From Nigrospora sphaerica (Eukaryota > Ascomycota > Sordariomycetes > Amphisphaeriales > Apiosporaceae), in NCBI GenBank assembly GCA_018287875.1, contig JAGVVL010000027.1, forward strand, positions 682,001 to 746,000: a stretch of DNA of 64,000 nucleotides, written 5' to 3'. The notes below the pieces were generated by a model, which was given only the letters and a program-made list of their open reading frames with translations, did no database searches and was not told the DNA's origin. A program made the position numbers and the translations under genes. Below, one piece after another: positions 34,583 through 47,274 of this stretch (position 1 is the stretch's first letter; each line of letters starts with the position of its first letter).

Positions 34583-34868
34583 AAGCATGGGGTCAAAGTG
34601 ATGTGTAGAAGAAGGCGTGCCTCTCTGCCAGGACTGGCAGCGAGGAGCAGCAGATATATTGTTCTATCTGCCGAATTAGGCCTCGTCTACCACGCAGGAC
34701 CCTTCCAGTTCTGGACCCAGGATGCCATCCACGCATCAGTCTGGCACTTGATGAGGTGAAGCAAGTGGTCGAAATAATGTATGGAAGAAGGCGTGCCTTA
34801 CCGCCAGGACTGGCAGCGAGGGGCAGCAGATATATTGTTCTATCTACCAAATTAGGCCTAGTTAGACT
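34583..34868 (+). repeat. duplicated about 110-bp block
   Basis: Blocks 34583-34690 and 34755-34868 share GAAGAAGGCGTGCC, CAGGACTGGCAGCGAGG and GCAGCAGATATATTGTTCTA with scattered changes. The repeat period is about 172 bp. They may be duplicated LTR tails. Confidence 0.8.
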
Positions 34869-35205
34869 TCGGTAATTATTACCCAGCCCATTTCCCCAGG
34901 CCAACCCCTGTGACCCATGGGACAATTATGAGCCGGAAACCCCGTGGGTAGCCCACGGGTGTTTTTTACCCATCGGTTACCCATGGGTAGGAAAATATTT
35001 ATAAGTTATTTCAAGAAAAGGAAAGGTAAGACATAGATCAAGGTATCTTAAGGGCATCACAAAGTACAGATAGAAGCTATGTCACATAAAAGATAGGAAA
35101 TCGGAATAAAAGGTTAATAAAAGGCATGTAAGCCGACGAAGTAGTCATAAAGGCATCGCAGTATTATTCATTCCTAGTCTAACCCCCTGCTCAAAATCTC
35201 GCGGG

Positions 35206-36962
35206 CTAGCAAGCTAAAGCGACAACTGCCTCCATCTGAGCCTTCTCAATAGACTGCTTCTTCTTCCCACGCATCGCGTCCTCAACTGTGGCAAGGCCCA
35301 TTGCCCGAGAAGCACCCTCAGGAATATTTTGACCATCGAAGGGCATACTTAAGTGTATCAGGCCTTCATTAAACGAACTATCGCCAAGATTCTCTAAGGC
35401 CTGGTGAGGCGCTTTAAAAAACGCCTTTGCGCCTCTGTCCGACTAGTCCTCTGAGGCACCAGGAAGCATTAATATAGCCGGATCTTATGTGCCGTCTTTG
35501 CACGTACCGGCCCAGCCATAACCTCTCGTAGAATTGTGGAGACGCTTGCGCCAGGCTCTACAGCAGGGCGGGATCGTTTGGTGAGGGTTTTGTTAAGGAC
35601 GTCGAAAGGCTTCAGGTTGTATTGATCTGTAGCGCCGTGGGGGAAGACGTATACCCAATACTTGGGGTGGGCCTGGGTATAGAGTACATTGTTGACTGGA
35701 AACCCACCGCCCATAGTGCTAGTAAACATTACCGAACCACTTAAAGATTACTTCAAAAATCCTACCGGCCGTTTGCACGAGGAAGAGCTCTCTTGAAACG
35801 AGGGAGATGCGCCTCCCATGCGGGCTCTCTTCTAAGCAGAATGCTTGAATACTCTTCACCCGACGACGTGCCATCTGGTTAGAGTGTAGCGTAGGTTATA
35901 TCGACTTCAAAGCGTCGATATCCTCAACTTGGCACCGGCTGAGACAATACAAGAGCATTTGCTCTGCATAGTCGAATGTAACCATGAAATGGTGTCTTTG
36001 AAGAGCGTCTTGTACAAGCTGCGGATAGCCGAAGATACGCGTATAGTTCGTATTGAACTCTCTCATGGACGTCTGGAAGTGTGTAGGGTGGACCCGTTGT
36101 CGGTAGACCTTTTGGTATATCCGAACTAGAATTCTCAATCCAGCCCTGCTTCCATGTTGAAAAGGCGCAAAAATTAATAGACTAAGAATTATTAGCAATG
36201 AAGTAATCATGAAGTAATCTTAACGTAACTGAAGAACCATCTGTGAAATGGCAAGGTCACGATCGCCCTGGTGATGCATAAATGGCCGAGCTTGCTGCAT
36301 CCGTTCAAAGATCTCGGCTAGAGCAGCCCGAAATCTCTCTTCTCGCTCTGGCAAAGAAAGCTGAATACCATTCTGTTGATAGAAGCTGAAGTTCGTGCTG
36401 TACTCTTTACGAAGAAGCTGAATAGTTAGTAAATGAGGTAATTGTGAAGTAATCAAATAATTCACAATATCCAGCTTATCGAGTTACTGCTTTCGCTGCT
36501 TTTGGGTGGTCTATGCCGGCATCGTAGAAACCATGTCAACTACCTTTTGAACAACTAAAAGACAGCCAGCAGACTCTTTATCGTCCATGAGATGAATAGC
36601 CTCAGGAAGCTCCTCGTCTGCATCCTCCCAGACAGGATCCTTATCGTCGTCGCGGCGTCTGACGGTAATGCCGGTTGTATCGCCGAGCTGTTCAGGGTGC
36701 TTGTTTCGCGGGAAGTACTTCTCATGGACCTCGGTTGTGATAGTATCTTGGGTCGTTTTTAACGCAGCCTTAGTAAATCCTGGGTTATTGTTCCTCCATG
36801 CCTTCGCCTTCCGGTCAATCGTCTGCTTCATGTTGTTGCGCGCATTTCGACCCTTCGCTGCTCTTCTGACATATTTGCCTTCCGTGCGGGGGCCTTGAAA
36901 GTGTGTGGATTGTTAGAGAGTTCCTCCTCGGCTTTCCGCTTCTTTCCGCGAAGACATCATGA
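35206..36962 (-). pseudogene. degenerate coding region of unknown family
   Basis: Several minus-strand frames follow one another with protein-like composition but are broken by stops and shifts. In order from the 5' side: RKAEEELSNNPHTFKAPARK (about 36930), WRNNNPGFTKAALKTTQD to the acidic VWEDADEELPEAIHLMDDKE (36831-36511), SLPEREERFRAALAEIFERM (36465-36220), YQKVYRQRVHPTHFQTSMRE and FDYAEQMLLYCLSRCQVED (36210-35896), PKYWVYVFPHGATDQYNLKP (35729-35469) and EGASRAMGLATVEDAMRGKK (about 35310). Adjoining order and strand suggest one ancestral protein of about 500-550 residues. I do not recognise the family. It could be a retroelement or DNA-transposon protein or a dead host gene. Confidence 0.5.
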
Positions 36963-38176
36963 TGTAATCTGATAACTCACAGGAACAGTTGGATAGCGGG
37001 TGAGAAAGAAGTAGAAAGCGCGGGAAATGTGGGAATATAGAGAGGAAAAGGAGAAACTTGAGGTAATACGATTACCTCAGAATCAGCTTCCCTAGGTGAT
37101 GGCAGCTGCTCGTCCTGAGTTGTGTCAGCATACAGAGTCATCCTATGTAGCACCTGTGATGCAGTGCATAAGGATTGTGCATTGGTTGCACAAGGCAGGT
37201 GGTGGCAGCCGCAGATGTCTCAGAGATAGGGTTGGGCATAACCTATGGCCTATGCGGCTGCTGTCTCGAGATAAAAGATATCTCAGTGAGTAACAACTTG
37301 ATAGTGAGACTTACACTCTTTTACAATACACACACACACTCACTTCTATTCTCATGACGTCTTTTCATACTAGTGACATCAGATTCACTTAGAAGCCCAC
37401 AAGTTGGCGTTTGGTGCCGCTGGCTGTGCAGGGTTAGCGCATGGTGTTACGAAACCTGACGGACGCTACCCGCTCTATAACGAGAGAGATTGTCCTGATT
37501 GGCCTTCTAGTTGAAACCGACCAGTGAACTCATCCAGCCTTTCGCCGCCAAGATGGCTGATATGAACATGAACAGACCCGTCCTCTGCCTTGTCGATACT
37601 CTTTCCCCATTCCTAACTGTAGAGCTGTCGTCTTTCACCCGAATAAGCCGGGGGTCGATGCTAAATCACCTCGTTCCCTTCCTCTGACAATGAAGGTGAC
37701 TTTCAGGTCGTACGAATATGCCGGCCATCAGCCAACTTCACCAAGACTCCGGACGTCTCTCGCTGCCCGATCCAGTGGTGGCATCGTGCCTTTACGACTG
37801 AAAAGGTCGTCACTCTGTTAACATAAAGGAAAAGGGGAAACGTCCTGACAAAATCTGACCGTCAAAGCAGTGCCAGCCGCCGACTCCTGAGTGATGGTTA
37901 GCATTCATGGCCTTTTAAATATCAGGCCAAGACATGATGGACGCAGTGAGAGACAACATCATTCATCTTGGTCCGGTGAATACATTTCCTTGATACTAAC
38001 TGTGTTCATGTCAAATGGAAGTACCCCTCGATGTAGGTAGTCCGCCTCTGTACTGCAATAATCCATCAAACATAGGAGGAAAGGTCAAACTAGAAGGATT
38101 CCGTGAGTTCATTAAGGCCCACGGCTCACTTAAACCTCTCTCTCTCTCATCCTTGCCAACATCACTTTGCCACATC
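36963..38176. other. intergenic, no gene recognised
   Basis: A CACACACACTCAC stretch lies near 37329. Otherwise only short frames. The part next to 38176 is probably the 3' flank of the helicase gene. Confidence 0.35.
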
Positions 38177-41100
38177 TCAAATTCGCACGCTCCCGACACC
38201 ACGTGCCAGTTGCTCAATTTCCTCGGCCAGTCGGACGCCCTCGGCCGGCGTATGGCTCTGGCCGCCGACGGCGGCGCCGCACTCGGGGCAGCGGGCCTGC
38301 TGCATGGGCATGCCGCACTCGCCGACAGTGAAGGGGTGGCCGTTGGCGCACGTGTACCAGTGGCCGGTGCCGCGGAATTCATTGGCCATGGCATTGTAGA
38401 CGCTGCGCATCTCGGCCTCGGAGACCTGCGTGTAGAAGACGGCCTCGCGCAGCATCGTCTCGGCCGTGTCGACCTCGGATGCCAGCACGCCGGCCGATGG
38501 CTTCCGGGATATGATATCGCGCGCCGCCGCGACGTGGGCCGTGCCAGTCTCAGTGAGCCGACCGCGGTCGGCCTCCGTGGCAGACGTTTCGTCTTCTGGC
38601 GTCGTTGGGCCGGTGGGCGGGGAGACGAAGGCGCGCGCAAAGGCGCAGAACTTGGCGTAGCAGATGTGGCCCTCAACCTCTAAACGTGGAAGGCTGGCCC
38701 TCTTGGCGTCGGCGACCAGCTTGGCGCAGTCTTCCATTTGTTTTGTGAAGTCCAGCGTCAGCTGGGGTCGCGAGCCCAATAGGTCGGTGCGCAGGACCAT
38801 GAAGTCGGTGAAAGCCGCAACTTCACACTTGAGCCCCAATGCCGCTGCTTGAATCTGGCCCTTGACCTGGATCATAGACTGGTCAAAAGTAAACTCTGCA
38901 GTCGTTTTTCGCTGCTGCGCGGCGTGATGCACAAAGTTTGCGACCCTCTGAAAGGGCTGTTCTTCCTTCCGGACCTTACCCATGAACTCACTAATCCTGT
39001 GCCATAAACGGATGATGTTGCGGTATCTTTCTGTACCAACCCAGTCACGAATCAGATTGAGCTGCTTCAGCCGACCAGTGGCCATAATGAGCTTGCTTGG
39101 TCTGGTGCTCTGCTGATTGGCTTTAGGCTTTTCTGCCTCCGAGAGCTGCAGCTGTATCGTCACCAAATCCTCGGCCAGGTCGATGTAGCTGGCGTTGGAC
39201 CACAAAATGAACTTCTTGGTCGCTTCGTCGAGGATAGCGCGGCGTACGATGCGACCATACCGGGCGATGTTTCGCAGCGAGCCTCGACAGGTTGGGCAAA
39301 CCTTGACCTCGTCAACTGAGAACGGCGCTGATGTGCTTGTAACCCCCACAGGATTCTCGTCAGCTGACATCTTGTAGTGGGCCTTCAGATCCATGATGCC
39401 ATCCATGTTTCTCTTGGTGACGAAGTGGCCACAGTCGGGAAAGACGCAAGGGTCGGTATCCAGATCCACCTCGCGGTACTCCATTCCCATGATGAAATCG
39501 ACCACGGTCGACTTGATATCTTCGCTGCAGCATGCCTGGCAGACAGTAGCATCGGGGCACTCCTCGCCACATATAGAAGGACCTGTCTTAACGTTAGCAA
39601 TTTTTGCAGCCGCCGATGAAGCCATCAAGAAACCATATGGTCAAGAATAGTAGCATTTCAGGAAGGACGATGTGACTTACATCGATGTCCGCAGCTTAAT
39701 AGATTTTCACAGCGCAAGGAGCAGGGTACCCAGTCGCAGGGAGCCGCACAACTGGAGTACTTGTCAGTGAAAAAGCATCCCACAAGGTACAGTGACGGCG
39801 GTACTTACGGCATGGTGCACTTCTGATGTGGGCAGCTTGATGCACATTCCTGCTCGGCGCAGGGGGCACAGGGCTCGTGGCAGGGCTTGCTACACTTCGA
39901 ATGGCTGCATTTTACCTCGCAGGGGGCATTGCAAGGAGGGCATTGCCGATCGCCGTGGCAGGTCGCCTTGCAAGAATGTCGACATGTGGTGTAGTCGCGA
40001 CCACAGACCTGCTGGCATACGCCGTGGTTTTCTTTCACCACCACGCCTCCTTCCTTTTCTTTACAGACGTAGCATTGGCTGCGGCAGCTGTGGCCACACA
40101 GCTGCAAGTTGGCACAGGGTGCCAGGCACATGTATTTGTCCGTCGTGACATCAACGTGACACGCCACTGTAACAGTGTGTCCGCATCCGGGGACGGTCTT
40201 CAACATCTCCCTCCGGCACAGAATTTCTGCCGGATTTTGTGATTGCCAGCAAAGGGCAGACGTCACCAGATGCCCACAAGGAAGCGTGAGTTGGATGTTG
40301 CCAAGCCACTTGTTGCACTTGGTCTCGCAAGCTTCGCCACATACTCGGGGACAGGGATGGTTGCAGCCGTCTTTCCGACGTGGACAAGGTTCCAGACATT
40401 TGATAGCATTGTGCAGAACCTGAGAATGGCAACTTTTGATGCACGAGTGACCACAATCCAGTCGTCTGTCGCAGGAGATGCTGCAGCCGCCCTCGGGGGA
40501 AAATTGAAGAAAGTGATCTGGTTTTGAAACCGCGATGCGAGCTTTAGGATGACGGGGACACTGAAGTTCGAGCTCGGTTCCGAGGTTTCCCCCATCCCGC
40601 AGAATAGCGAGAACCTGAGACCACATGGGAACGTGGCCATAGGTGTCGGAGTTGCCAATCAAGTACATGCCGTGCTTCGCTCGCGATAGCAAAACATTAA
40701 TGCGGTTAGGGGTGCTGAGGAACCCGCATCGTCTTGCATCGTTGCTCCGTACGAGTGAAATGACGACTACCTTGGCCTCTTCTCCTTGAAAGTTATCGAC
40801 AGTGGCGAGCCGAATACTTTTAAGTAGTGTCGTCTTGTTGGCCTTTGGCAAAGGCGTGGGATCGGGCTGGTTCTTGTCCGCATCCTTCATTTCCATCTCC
40901 TCGAGGTCCTCCTGATCCCGGTCTCCAACAGATATCTCGAACATGTTCTGCATGCTCTTTCGTAGACGCTGGAGCTGTCCGAGATATGGTGTGACAACTG
41001 CGATGTCGTCGGGCGCATAGCAACCCTGGCGCACCAGATGCTGCACGAGAGCGATTGTCATGTCAATCTCAAATGAGTTCGTATGCGATGTGTTGATAGC

Positions 41101-44100
41101 ATCCTGTTGAAGTGCGCCGTCCTCAGGTACATTGTGGTCTAATTTAGATATCAGTTTCTTGTCTACCATAAGGTTGTACGGGGGCCGAGGATGTATGGGC
41201 ACTTACGTAGCCAGAAGAGTCGCTTTCGCATGCCTGTTACCTCGGGGTAGGTGGCCACAGGACCCCCATCTTGAAGAGAAGGATATAAGGTCTTGCGCAC
41301 CAGCTCAGAGATGCTTGGGTGCATGCGACGTTGCGTCTCCAGAGTGCTGAACGGCAGCTTGGGGTCGTCGTCACGCGGCGGGTCAACAAGACGCTCGAAC
41401 AGTGACACATCCAATGAGAACTGTCTCCCCCTTGGGTTGGTACTCTGCAGGTCGTAATTCTGGATTTGGGGCCGCAGCTGGAGGTTGTCACCAATGAGGA
41501 TCGCATGCTCAATAGATGGGAGCAGCGCAGTGAGACTGTGGGCCTCGAGTACCTCACCAGCCTCTTCGCAGAGCAGCACCTTGCAGCGTAGCTTTCTTAG
41601 GAGGTCGATGTTCTTTGCCAGGCCTGTAGTCGTGACTCCGACTACATCGGCAGCCTGGAGGCAACGGAGGTCAACCTCGCGTACGATACCGTCTCGAATT
41701 TTTTTGGCGCTTTGGTAGCTCTCATACCCGCGGGCAACCCTCTTGATGAGGGGATCGCGAATTTCCCTGAGCCAGAAGTCATGGAGAACACGTCTCTCTG
41801 TTCTTGTCATGAGCCAAGTGTCGGCCTCGATCAAGTCATCAATTCGACGTGGGGAGGCATTGGCGATGGCATTGGTGGTGCCGCTTGCCAGCCATTGGTC
41901 GAGAATCTGGTTGCGACCGCGGTACACAGTCGTGAAGCCTTCTTCGTCCACCTGTGGACCTGAAAGCGCCTTGTGGTGTAGTGGATGGTAATCAGAAAGG
42001 TAATCCATAAGAACCTGGTGGGACTGTGAAGAAGCCAGCTGTCCGAGGAGCTGCGAAGTGTCACCGACCTGGCTTTTCAGTTCTTCCGTTATTTCCCAGT
42101 GTGAAGACTTCTCCGACTTGGTACGCTCCGCACCCTTTGCCACCACACGAAGATTGATGGTCTCCAGGCGCTCAGATTTGGACCTTGATCCAATGCGGAT
42201 GATCTGCTTGACACCGTCATCCAGGAAATGCTCCAGCAGTTGGTCGAGTGCATGATTTGTGTAGCACACGCAAAGGATTGGGCCCAGCTTGGCCTCCTTC
42301 TTGTTAGCAAGTAAGACTTTGACGATCTTTTCCCCCGTGAAGCTCTTTCCGGTACCAGGTGGTCCTTGGATAAGAGCCACGCCCCGTGACAAGCTGTCGA
42401 CCAGGGCAAGAGCCTGGGTTGAATCGAGAACCGAATGGGCTGCAAGCACTTCAGGATCCAGAGGCTCGGTGGGTGAACATCGAAGGCGTGAGCCGTCGGT
42501 GGTCAAGCATTGGAGATTGAAGAAGAAGCCAGGCTTGGTTGCGTAAAGAGGCGGTGGCACTTCGACGGTCCCCTTGTGTGGTTGCAGAGGAGCGATCAAG
42601 TCAATGAAGGGTATGTCAGGGCTCGTAGTCATACGCTGTAGCGCTTCCAGTGTATGCTGAAACGATGGGAGCAACACGCCAGGGAACTCGACAAGGTAGC
42701 GTTGGTGGTACATTCCGACATTTCGAAACCATCGAAGAGCCTCACGAACATTGGGTCCCGTGGCATCCGCGATTTGTAGTTGAACGCAAGCGAACTCGGC
42801 GTCATCTGCAAGCGAAAAACGTTGATCGGATTTGGCTTCGTCATGACCAGCCGGCCCGTGTTTCCTCTTGTCCTCTGCAGAGACAATAGTCTGGTCGGAC
42901 ACGACACAGAAAAGCACTGCTCCATTGTTGGATATGATGCATACCAGTGCGCCTGGCTGAAGACGCTTCGAATGCATCCACCAGTCCTGACGGGCGCGCT
43001 GTGCCGACTTCGGGGCCGGTTGGCGCAACTGAACCAATAGATTCAACCCATTTCGCCAATTGAACGAAGTTGAGATGGGCCGAGCGTCGTGATAGGTGTA
43101 CGTACGTAGGCTGTTGTTCTGCCTAGGTGAAGCTGCCTGTCCAGCCCTCTGGATCTTCTTAAGCTGGACGCGAACTTCGTCTCGGAGTTGCCCAACTGTG
43201 TCTTCTCTCAGGAGACGGAATTCTCGGTCAAGGCGACCAAGGATTCCGGGACGATGGAACGAAGAAGAATCGATCGTTGGTAGGTACTCCCCACGAATCG
43301 AAGAAATCTCTTCTTGAGTGGGTAGAATGGTGATCTTAGCTATGTCTGGGTGATCATTGTCATGTCTGGCACCCTGGGCCGAGAGCGGACCGGGGAGATT
43401 TTTGGGCAAGACAAACTCTGCACGTGCTCCAGGCACCGTGCGTTGTTCCGTAGGTAAAGGCAAGGCATCGCCCGTCTCGAGCCGAAGGTGAATATACTGA
43501 ATCCACTTGTTCGCTTGTAAAGCAAAGTACTCGGTAGGCTGTTGGGTCTCTTGCCCCATGACCTCTTCGAACTGTTGCAAGATGCGCGGGAAGCCGTCAC
43601 TAACGATATTGCTTGTGTTGCAGTCAATCATCTTGGCCAGCACCGCCAGGCTGAGCCCGGCGACTGTCATCCGGCTCGTCGCTCCGGGGGCGGCAGCGGA
43701 AACGGGGAGGACACGAAGGAGAGCGAGGACAAAATTGAATAGGCCATCCATTCGCCGACCACCAATTCCTTGGACAAAGTTGTAGATGGTGGCGACCTGC
43801 TGCTCGAGAACACCAGAGTCCGTCACGCGCTCATGGGTGATCAAGGCAAAGAGCGGGTGAACTTGGGACAGCCACAAATCGATTCTTGCTTGGTGGTCAC
43901 TTGCAGCTGGGATGGACTGCTCAATGAGACCGCGAATGAAAGCGAGGCCATCGTCGCGGGCCAATGCCTTGATCGTTTCCTGAGAGGCACCCAGATCACT
44001 GTCCATGAGCTGCAGGGCCAGCGCAAAGAAGAGGTCGGCCGCCTGTCGGTTGGGACGCATAGTGTCACCCTGCTGTAAAATGCGCTTCCATCGTCTGAGT

Positions 44101-44312
44101 TCATCTTCGTTGGCCGTGTATTGACGCTGCTGAGTAGGTCTCGCATGCGATGGGGTCGCATGCGATGAGGTTGCATGCGATGGGGGCGCATGGGCTTGGT
44201 GTTGGTCGACGGCGTGCGAGAACTTGCACTTGTTACCGTATCTGCATGTACCTTGAGAGAAGAACCTGCATGGTTTGTGTTTGGGCGTGTTGCCGCGCCA
44301 TCGTTGATCCAT
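38177..44312 (-). CDS. ZNFX1-like SF1 helicase with CCCH, NF-X1 and RZ zinc fingers
   Basis: Exons on the minus strand are 44312-41207, 41138-39809, 39751-39681 and 39582-38177, joined in phase to 1,970 residues. Introns are 68, 57 and 98 bp, all with GTAAGT donors. A CCCH finger opens the protein (C15-x7-C-x5-C-x3-H33). The helicase core has Walker A GPPGTGKS near residue 649, NHALDQLLEHF, Walker B-like VLLCEEAGE, GDNLQLRP, QRRMHPS and VTPYLGQL. NF-X1 type Cys/His repeats follow (CGHSCIKSCH, CNHPCPRVCGEAC, CRHSCKATCHGDRQC). Near the C-terminus, GHWYTCANGHPFTVGECG plus CPECG is an RZ finger as in ZNFX1 and RNF213. Relatives bind RNA and act in small-RNA or antiviral pathways; that role is inference here. 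The long exon 1 has no defects. Confidence 0.9.
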
Positions 44313-46319
44313 ATTGTTGGCGATGTTGTTGGCGATGCTTTCTCAAGGGAATCACAGATGGAGGTTTCGCTTTGTTGTGGTGTTGAGAAATAGTGTCGGG
44401 CTTCAGCAGAAACACCTAAATGACTGTGTCGATGAAAGATGCTACGAAAGACGGAAGAGAGCCAAGATGTTTTGAGATAAATAGGCCGTGAGCTCTGCCC
44501 GACGCTGATTTGGCCGTGACAGCGGTTTCTGGCATGGGATGCCTCGGACAGCATTTGTAGAATCTGGTGGGCCTCTCGCATCGGTTGCACAGCCCGACAA
44601 GGGTCTGGCAAGAGAGAGGCGAACCCGGAACGTTCGAAAATCTGCCTGGTCCGCCCGTTCGTACGGCCAAGGAGTTGCAAGGCAACCATTACGTCCGACG
44701 GCATCAAGTGGCGGGGTTCATTGGATGCAGGGCAACCGTGAAGCCAACTACGGTGCGAACCTCCCAGCAACGTCGTGGGTGCAGCGCCTGCTAGGGAAGC
44801 ACCAAACGAATCAAGCAGATGTGACAGCGGCTATCTCTTCCGATCCTATCCGATCTCATCATTCAATTGCCAGATTACATGGCCGCCGGAGTCACGTATC
44901 CACGGTCGCAGGTCGGGTTGCACGCATGGAAATGGATGACGATGGAGCGGAAAGCAGCCGGTCTAGGCAGTGGTTGCCTGCCGGCGCCGCCTGTTGGCCG
45001 TTTGTCAGGCGGCCCAGGGAGCCAGTGAGAAGAGGGAACATCGTTGCTGATTGTCTTAATCGCAACAAGGATACGAATCGGGTCGAAAAAGGCGGCCTTG
45101 GGTCGTTGGCCCGAGAAGACATGGCCCTTGAAGTCGGCGAGCGGGGGAATGGGTGGATGAAACAAAGAGGGAGCCCCAGCCAAGTGGCCTCGTGGGCTAG
45201 GGCGCTTGAAGTCCGCCAAGGGGCCTGTTTTCGGGCCGGGCCGTGCTGAGCCACGCCCATCAGGGCTGGCAGGTGAGTCCCCCCAGCGCTTGGCTCCAGT
45301 GCTCAGCCCCCGACTCAGCTACTCTTTTCGCACCAGGTTACGATCCATTCATCCATGCATGACCCAATGCAGATCAGTGTGCTGCAACGTGGGATCGCAT
45401 AGGTGTGGAACTGTACAAACACACCTCGGCCATTGCCCGCCGCCAGCTTTCTAATGGGTGGGATCCAAGATCCATTGCGAGGCACATGGTGCTGGTTCTC
45501 ATACGTGGGCGCCAATGCGTTACGCTCTGCGGCTGGCTGCCGCCGAATCACGGCAGCCCAAGGGACGACGGCGCTCTCAACATCGCAATCACGTCCCTCC
45601 TCCCCACAGCACCCAACTCCCGTCAGCCCGCGCAATCCTCAGAGATGACCCAAACACCATTCTGTACGCGATCGCCACCATGGCAGCACGGGACAACAAC
45701 TGGCCAGGTAGAGAGTGGGCTGATCAGCCCCACATAAAGTCACCCTCGTTGGTTCTTTCGGTTCCGTGCAGTCAATGTCTGGTCCTCTGTGCTTCAACAT
45801 CCCACGGGAGCTGCTGCTGGCCCTCAAAGACGCGCCATACCTTGCTAGCTTCTATACGAGGATTAAAATTTGTATTTTAGCGTGCTTGATTCCCATCTAA
45901 TGTGGCCATGAACCGCCGGCCCCATTGCGTCGCGCCTTAGTCCCCACATTAGCTTGTTGAACTGGACCGCCGGGTTGTTTCGGCAGTTAGTCTGGTCCAA
46001 CGGACGACCGAGTTCTGGCACGATCCTTTTACCAATTGCTCGGGTGGCTGCTTAGGTCGAGAGGTTGCCTCTCCTTTCCCAGAGGTGTACATCTCCCGGG
46101 CGGGTTCTCGATTAGATAGGTTCATCAGCTCTCCCTTTGTTCACTAAACCATTTCCCATCTTTCCACCTAGCTTCCCAGTGAAGGCGAGAGTCACTTGCC
46201 TTTACTCAAGCAAAACATTCCCGGGGAGCATGCCTGGCTATAATCGTGAGCAGATATCAGTTCGTGAACCTCGGGGAGGAACACAACCTAGGTCATCTTG
46301 AGCAATCGATGCCTTTCGA
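44313..46319. other. 5' flank of the helicase gene and intergenic DNA
   Basis: Longer frames here (such as 44539-45249 plus) show no domain and low-complexity Arg/Gly/Ser composition. They are treated as chance frames in GC-rich DNA. Confidence 0.35.
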
Positions 46320-47001
46320 AGTAGCTAATACCGAAACCCAACGGCCGAGTTGCGACCAGCATAGTCCGATTCAGAAAGCAGAGGCAATCTTCGAAGAGGT
46401 TACGTGAGATTCTTCGCTGCGATGGCCGAAGCCCAGCAGATCCAAGAAATATACGCCAACAATCATCGCACGGCAGCGCCTCAATATAACCCTGGCGACC
46501 CGGTTTGGTTAAAGCTAAAAGCCGGTTTCCCAAGCGGACCGACGAAAATAGACTGGAAGAACGGGAAGTTTAAAGCCGAGGAAGTAATCGGCTCGCATGC
46601 GGTCGAGCTGAATGTTCCAACAGGGGAGCCAGTATTCCACGTTAACCACGTACGGCCAGCTTCAACCGACTATTTCCCGAGTCAGCCGAGAGGCGACCGA
46701 CAACCGCCGCCGGTTATGGTGGATAGCCAGCGTGAATACTACGGAGTAAAGAAATCCAGGACGAACAAAAAAGAAGAAGGGCCGTGGTTGGCAGACCCAA
46801 TACAAGTTCAAATGGGTTGGATATGCAGAATCTACTCGGGAACCTGCCTCAGCACTCTCTGACGCAGTCGCTCTGGACCAATGGCGGAAGGGAACGGAGC
46901 CGAAGACGACGCTACTGCTCCCCAGAGAATCCTTCTTGTACAAACAGACAATAGACGTCCGAGTGTGTTACTCGGTCTTGGCCCACTATAGTAACGAATA
47001 A
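46320..47001 (+). pseudogene. chromovirus (Ty3/gypsy) integrase C-terminus and chromodomain remnant
   Basis: The frame contains ANNHRTAAPQYNPGDPVWLK, NGKFKAEEVIGSHAVELNVP and VFHVNHVRPASTDYFPSQ, the typical C-terminal part of fungal gypsy integrases. Near 46785 a frameshift is needed to continue into a chromodomain-like stretch, YKFKWVGYAESTREPASAL. The shifted frame ends at a TAA near 47001. The N-terminal side is also broken near 46403. No protease, reverse transcriptase or LTR was recognised nearby, so this is an isolated fragment. Confidence 0.8.
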
Positions 47002-47274
47002 TATGGTACAGGGGAAACGAGCCCGCGTCTCTAAAAGGCTTAGTAACGAGTGGATTATATATTATAACGTATTTAGACCAACTGGCCGTTATGGCGTAAA
47101 GTAAAAGCTTTGTGAATGATTTACCCGTTGGATTCTTCTGTCCAGCTCTGCCGTATAAAGGCTACTCCTACAGGGGACCAAACTGCGAGGCTGTAACACC
47201 GTTGTGTCAATATCAGCCTCTTATTAGCTCTCTGCGGTTACATTTATGTACCAAAAGGTTGTAAACGCTTAGTT

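Larger units (their letters stand above)
33897..35205. other. LTR and repeat debris
   Basis: Contains a small inverted-repeat unit (34158-34257), a partial inverted copia LTR (34446-34580) and a duplicated about 110-bp block (34583-34690 and 34755-34868). A run of GTGGGTAGCCCACGGG-type palindromes lies at 34950-34990. No gene is recognised. Confidence 0.5.

Noticed and set aside
34930..34990. Short palindromes considered as a terminator or CRISPR-like repeat
   Set aside because: Only a local cluster of CCCATGGG-type words in repeat debris; no regular spacers and a eukaryotic context.
38015..38683. 222-codon plus-strand frame
   Set aside because: Antisense to the last exon of the helicase; Ala/Gly/Arg-rich composition is a mirror of the real gene.
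44539..45249. 236-codon plus-strand frame in front of the helicase
   Set aside because: Low-complexity composition, no recognisable domain, overlaps the helicase promoter region.
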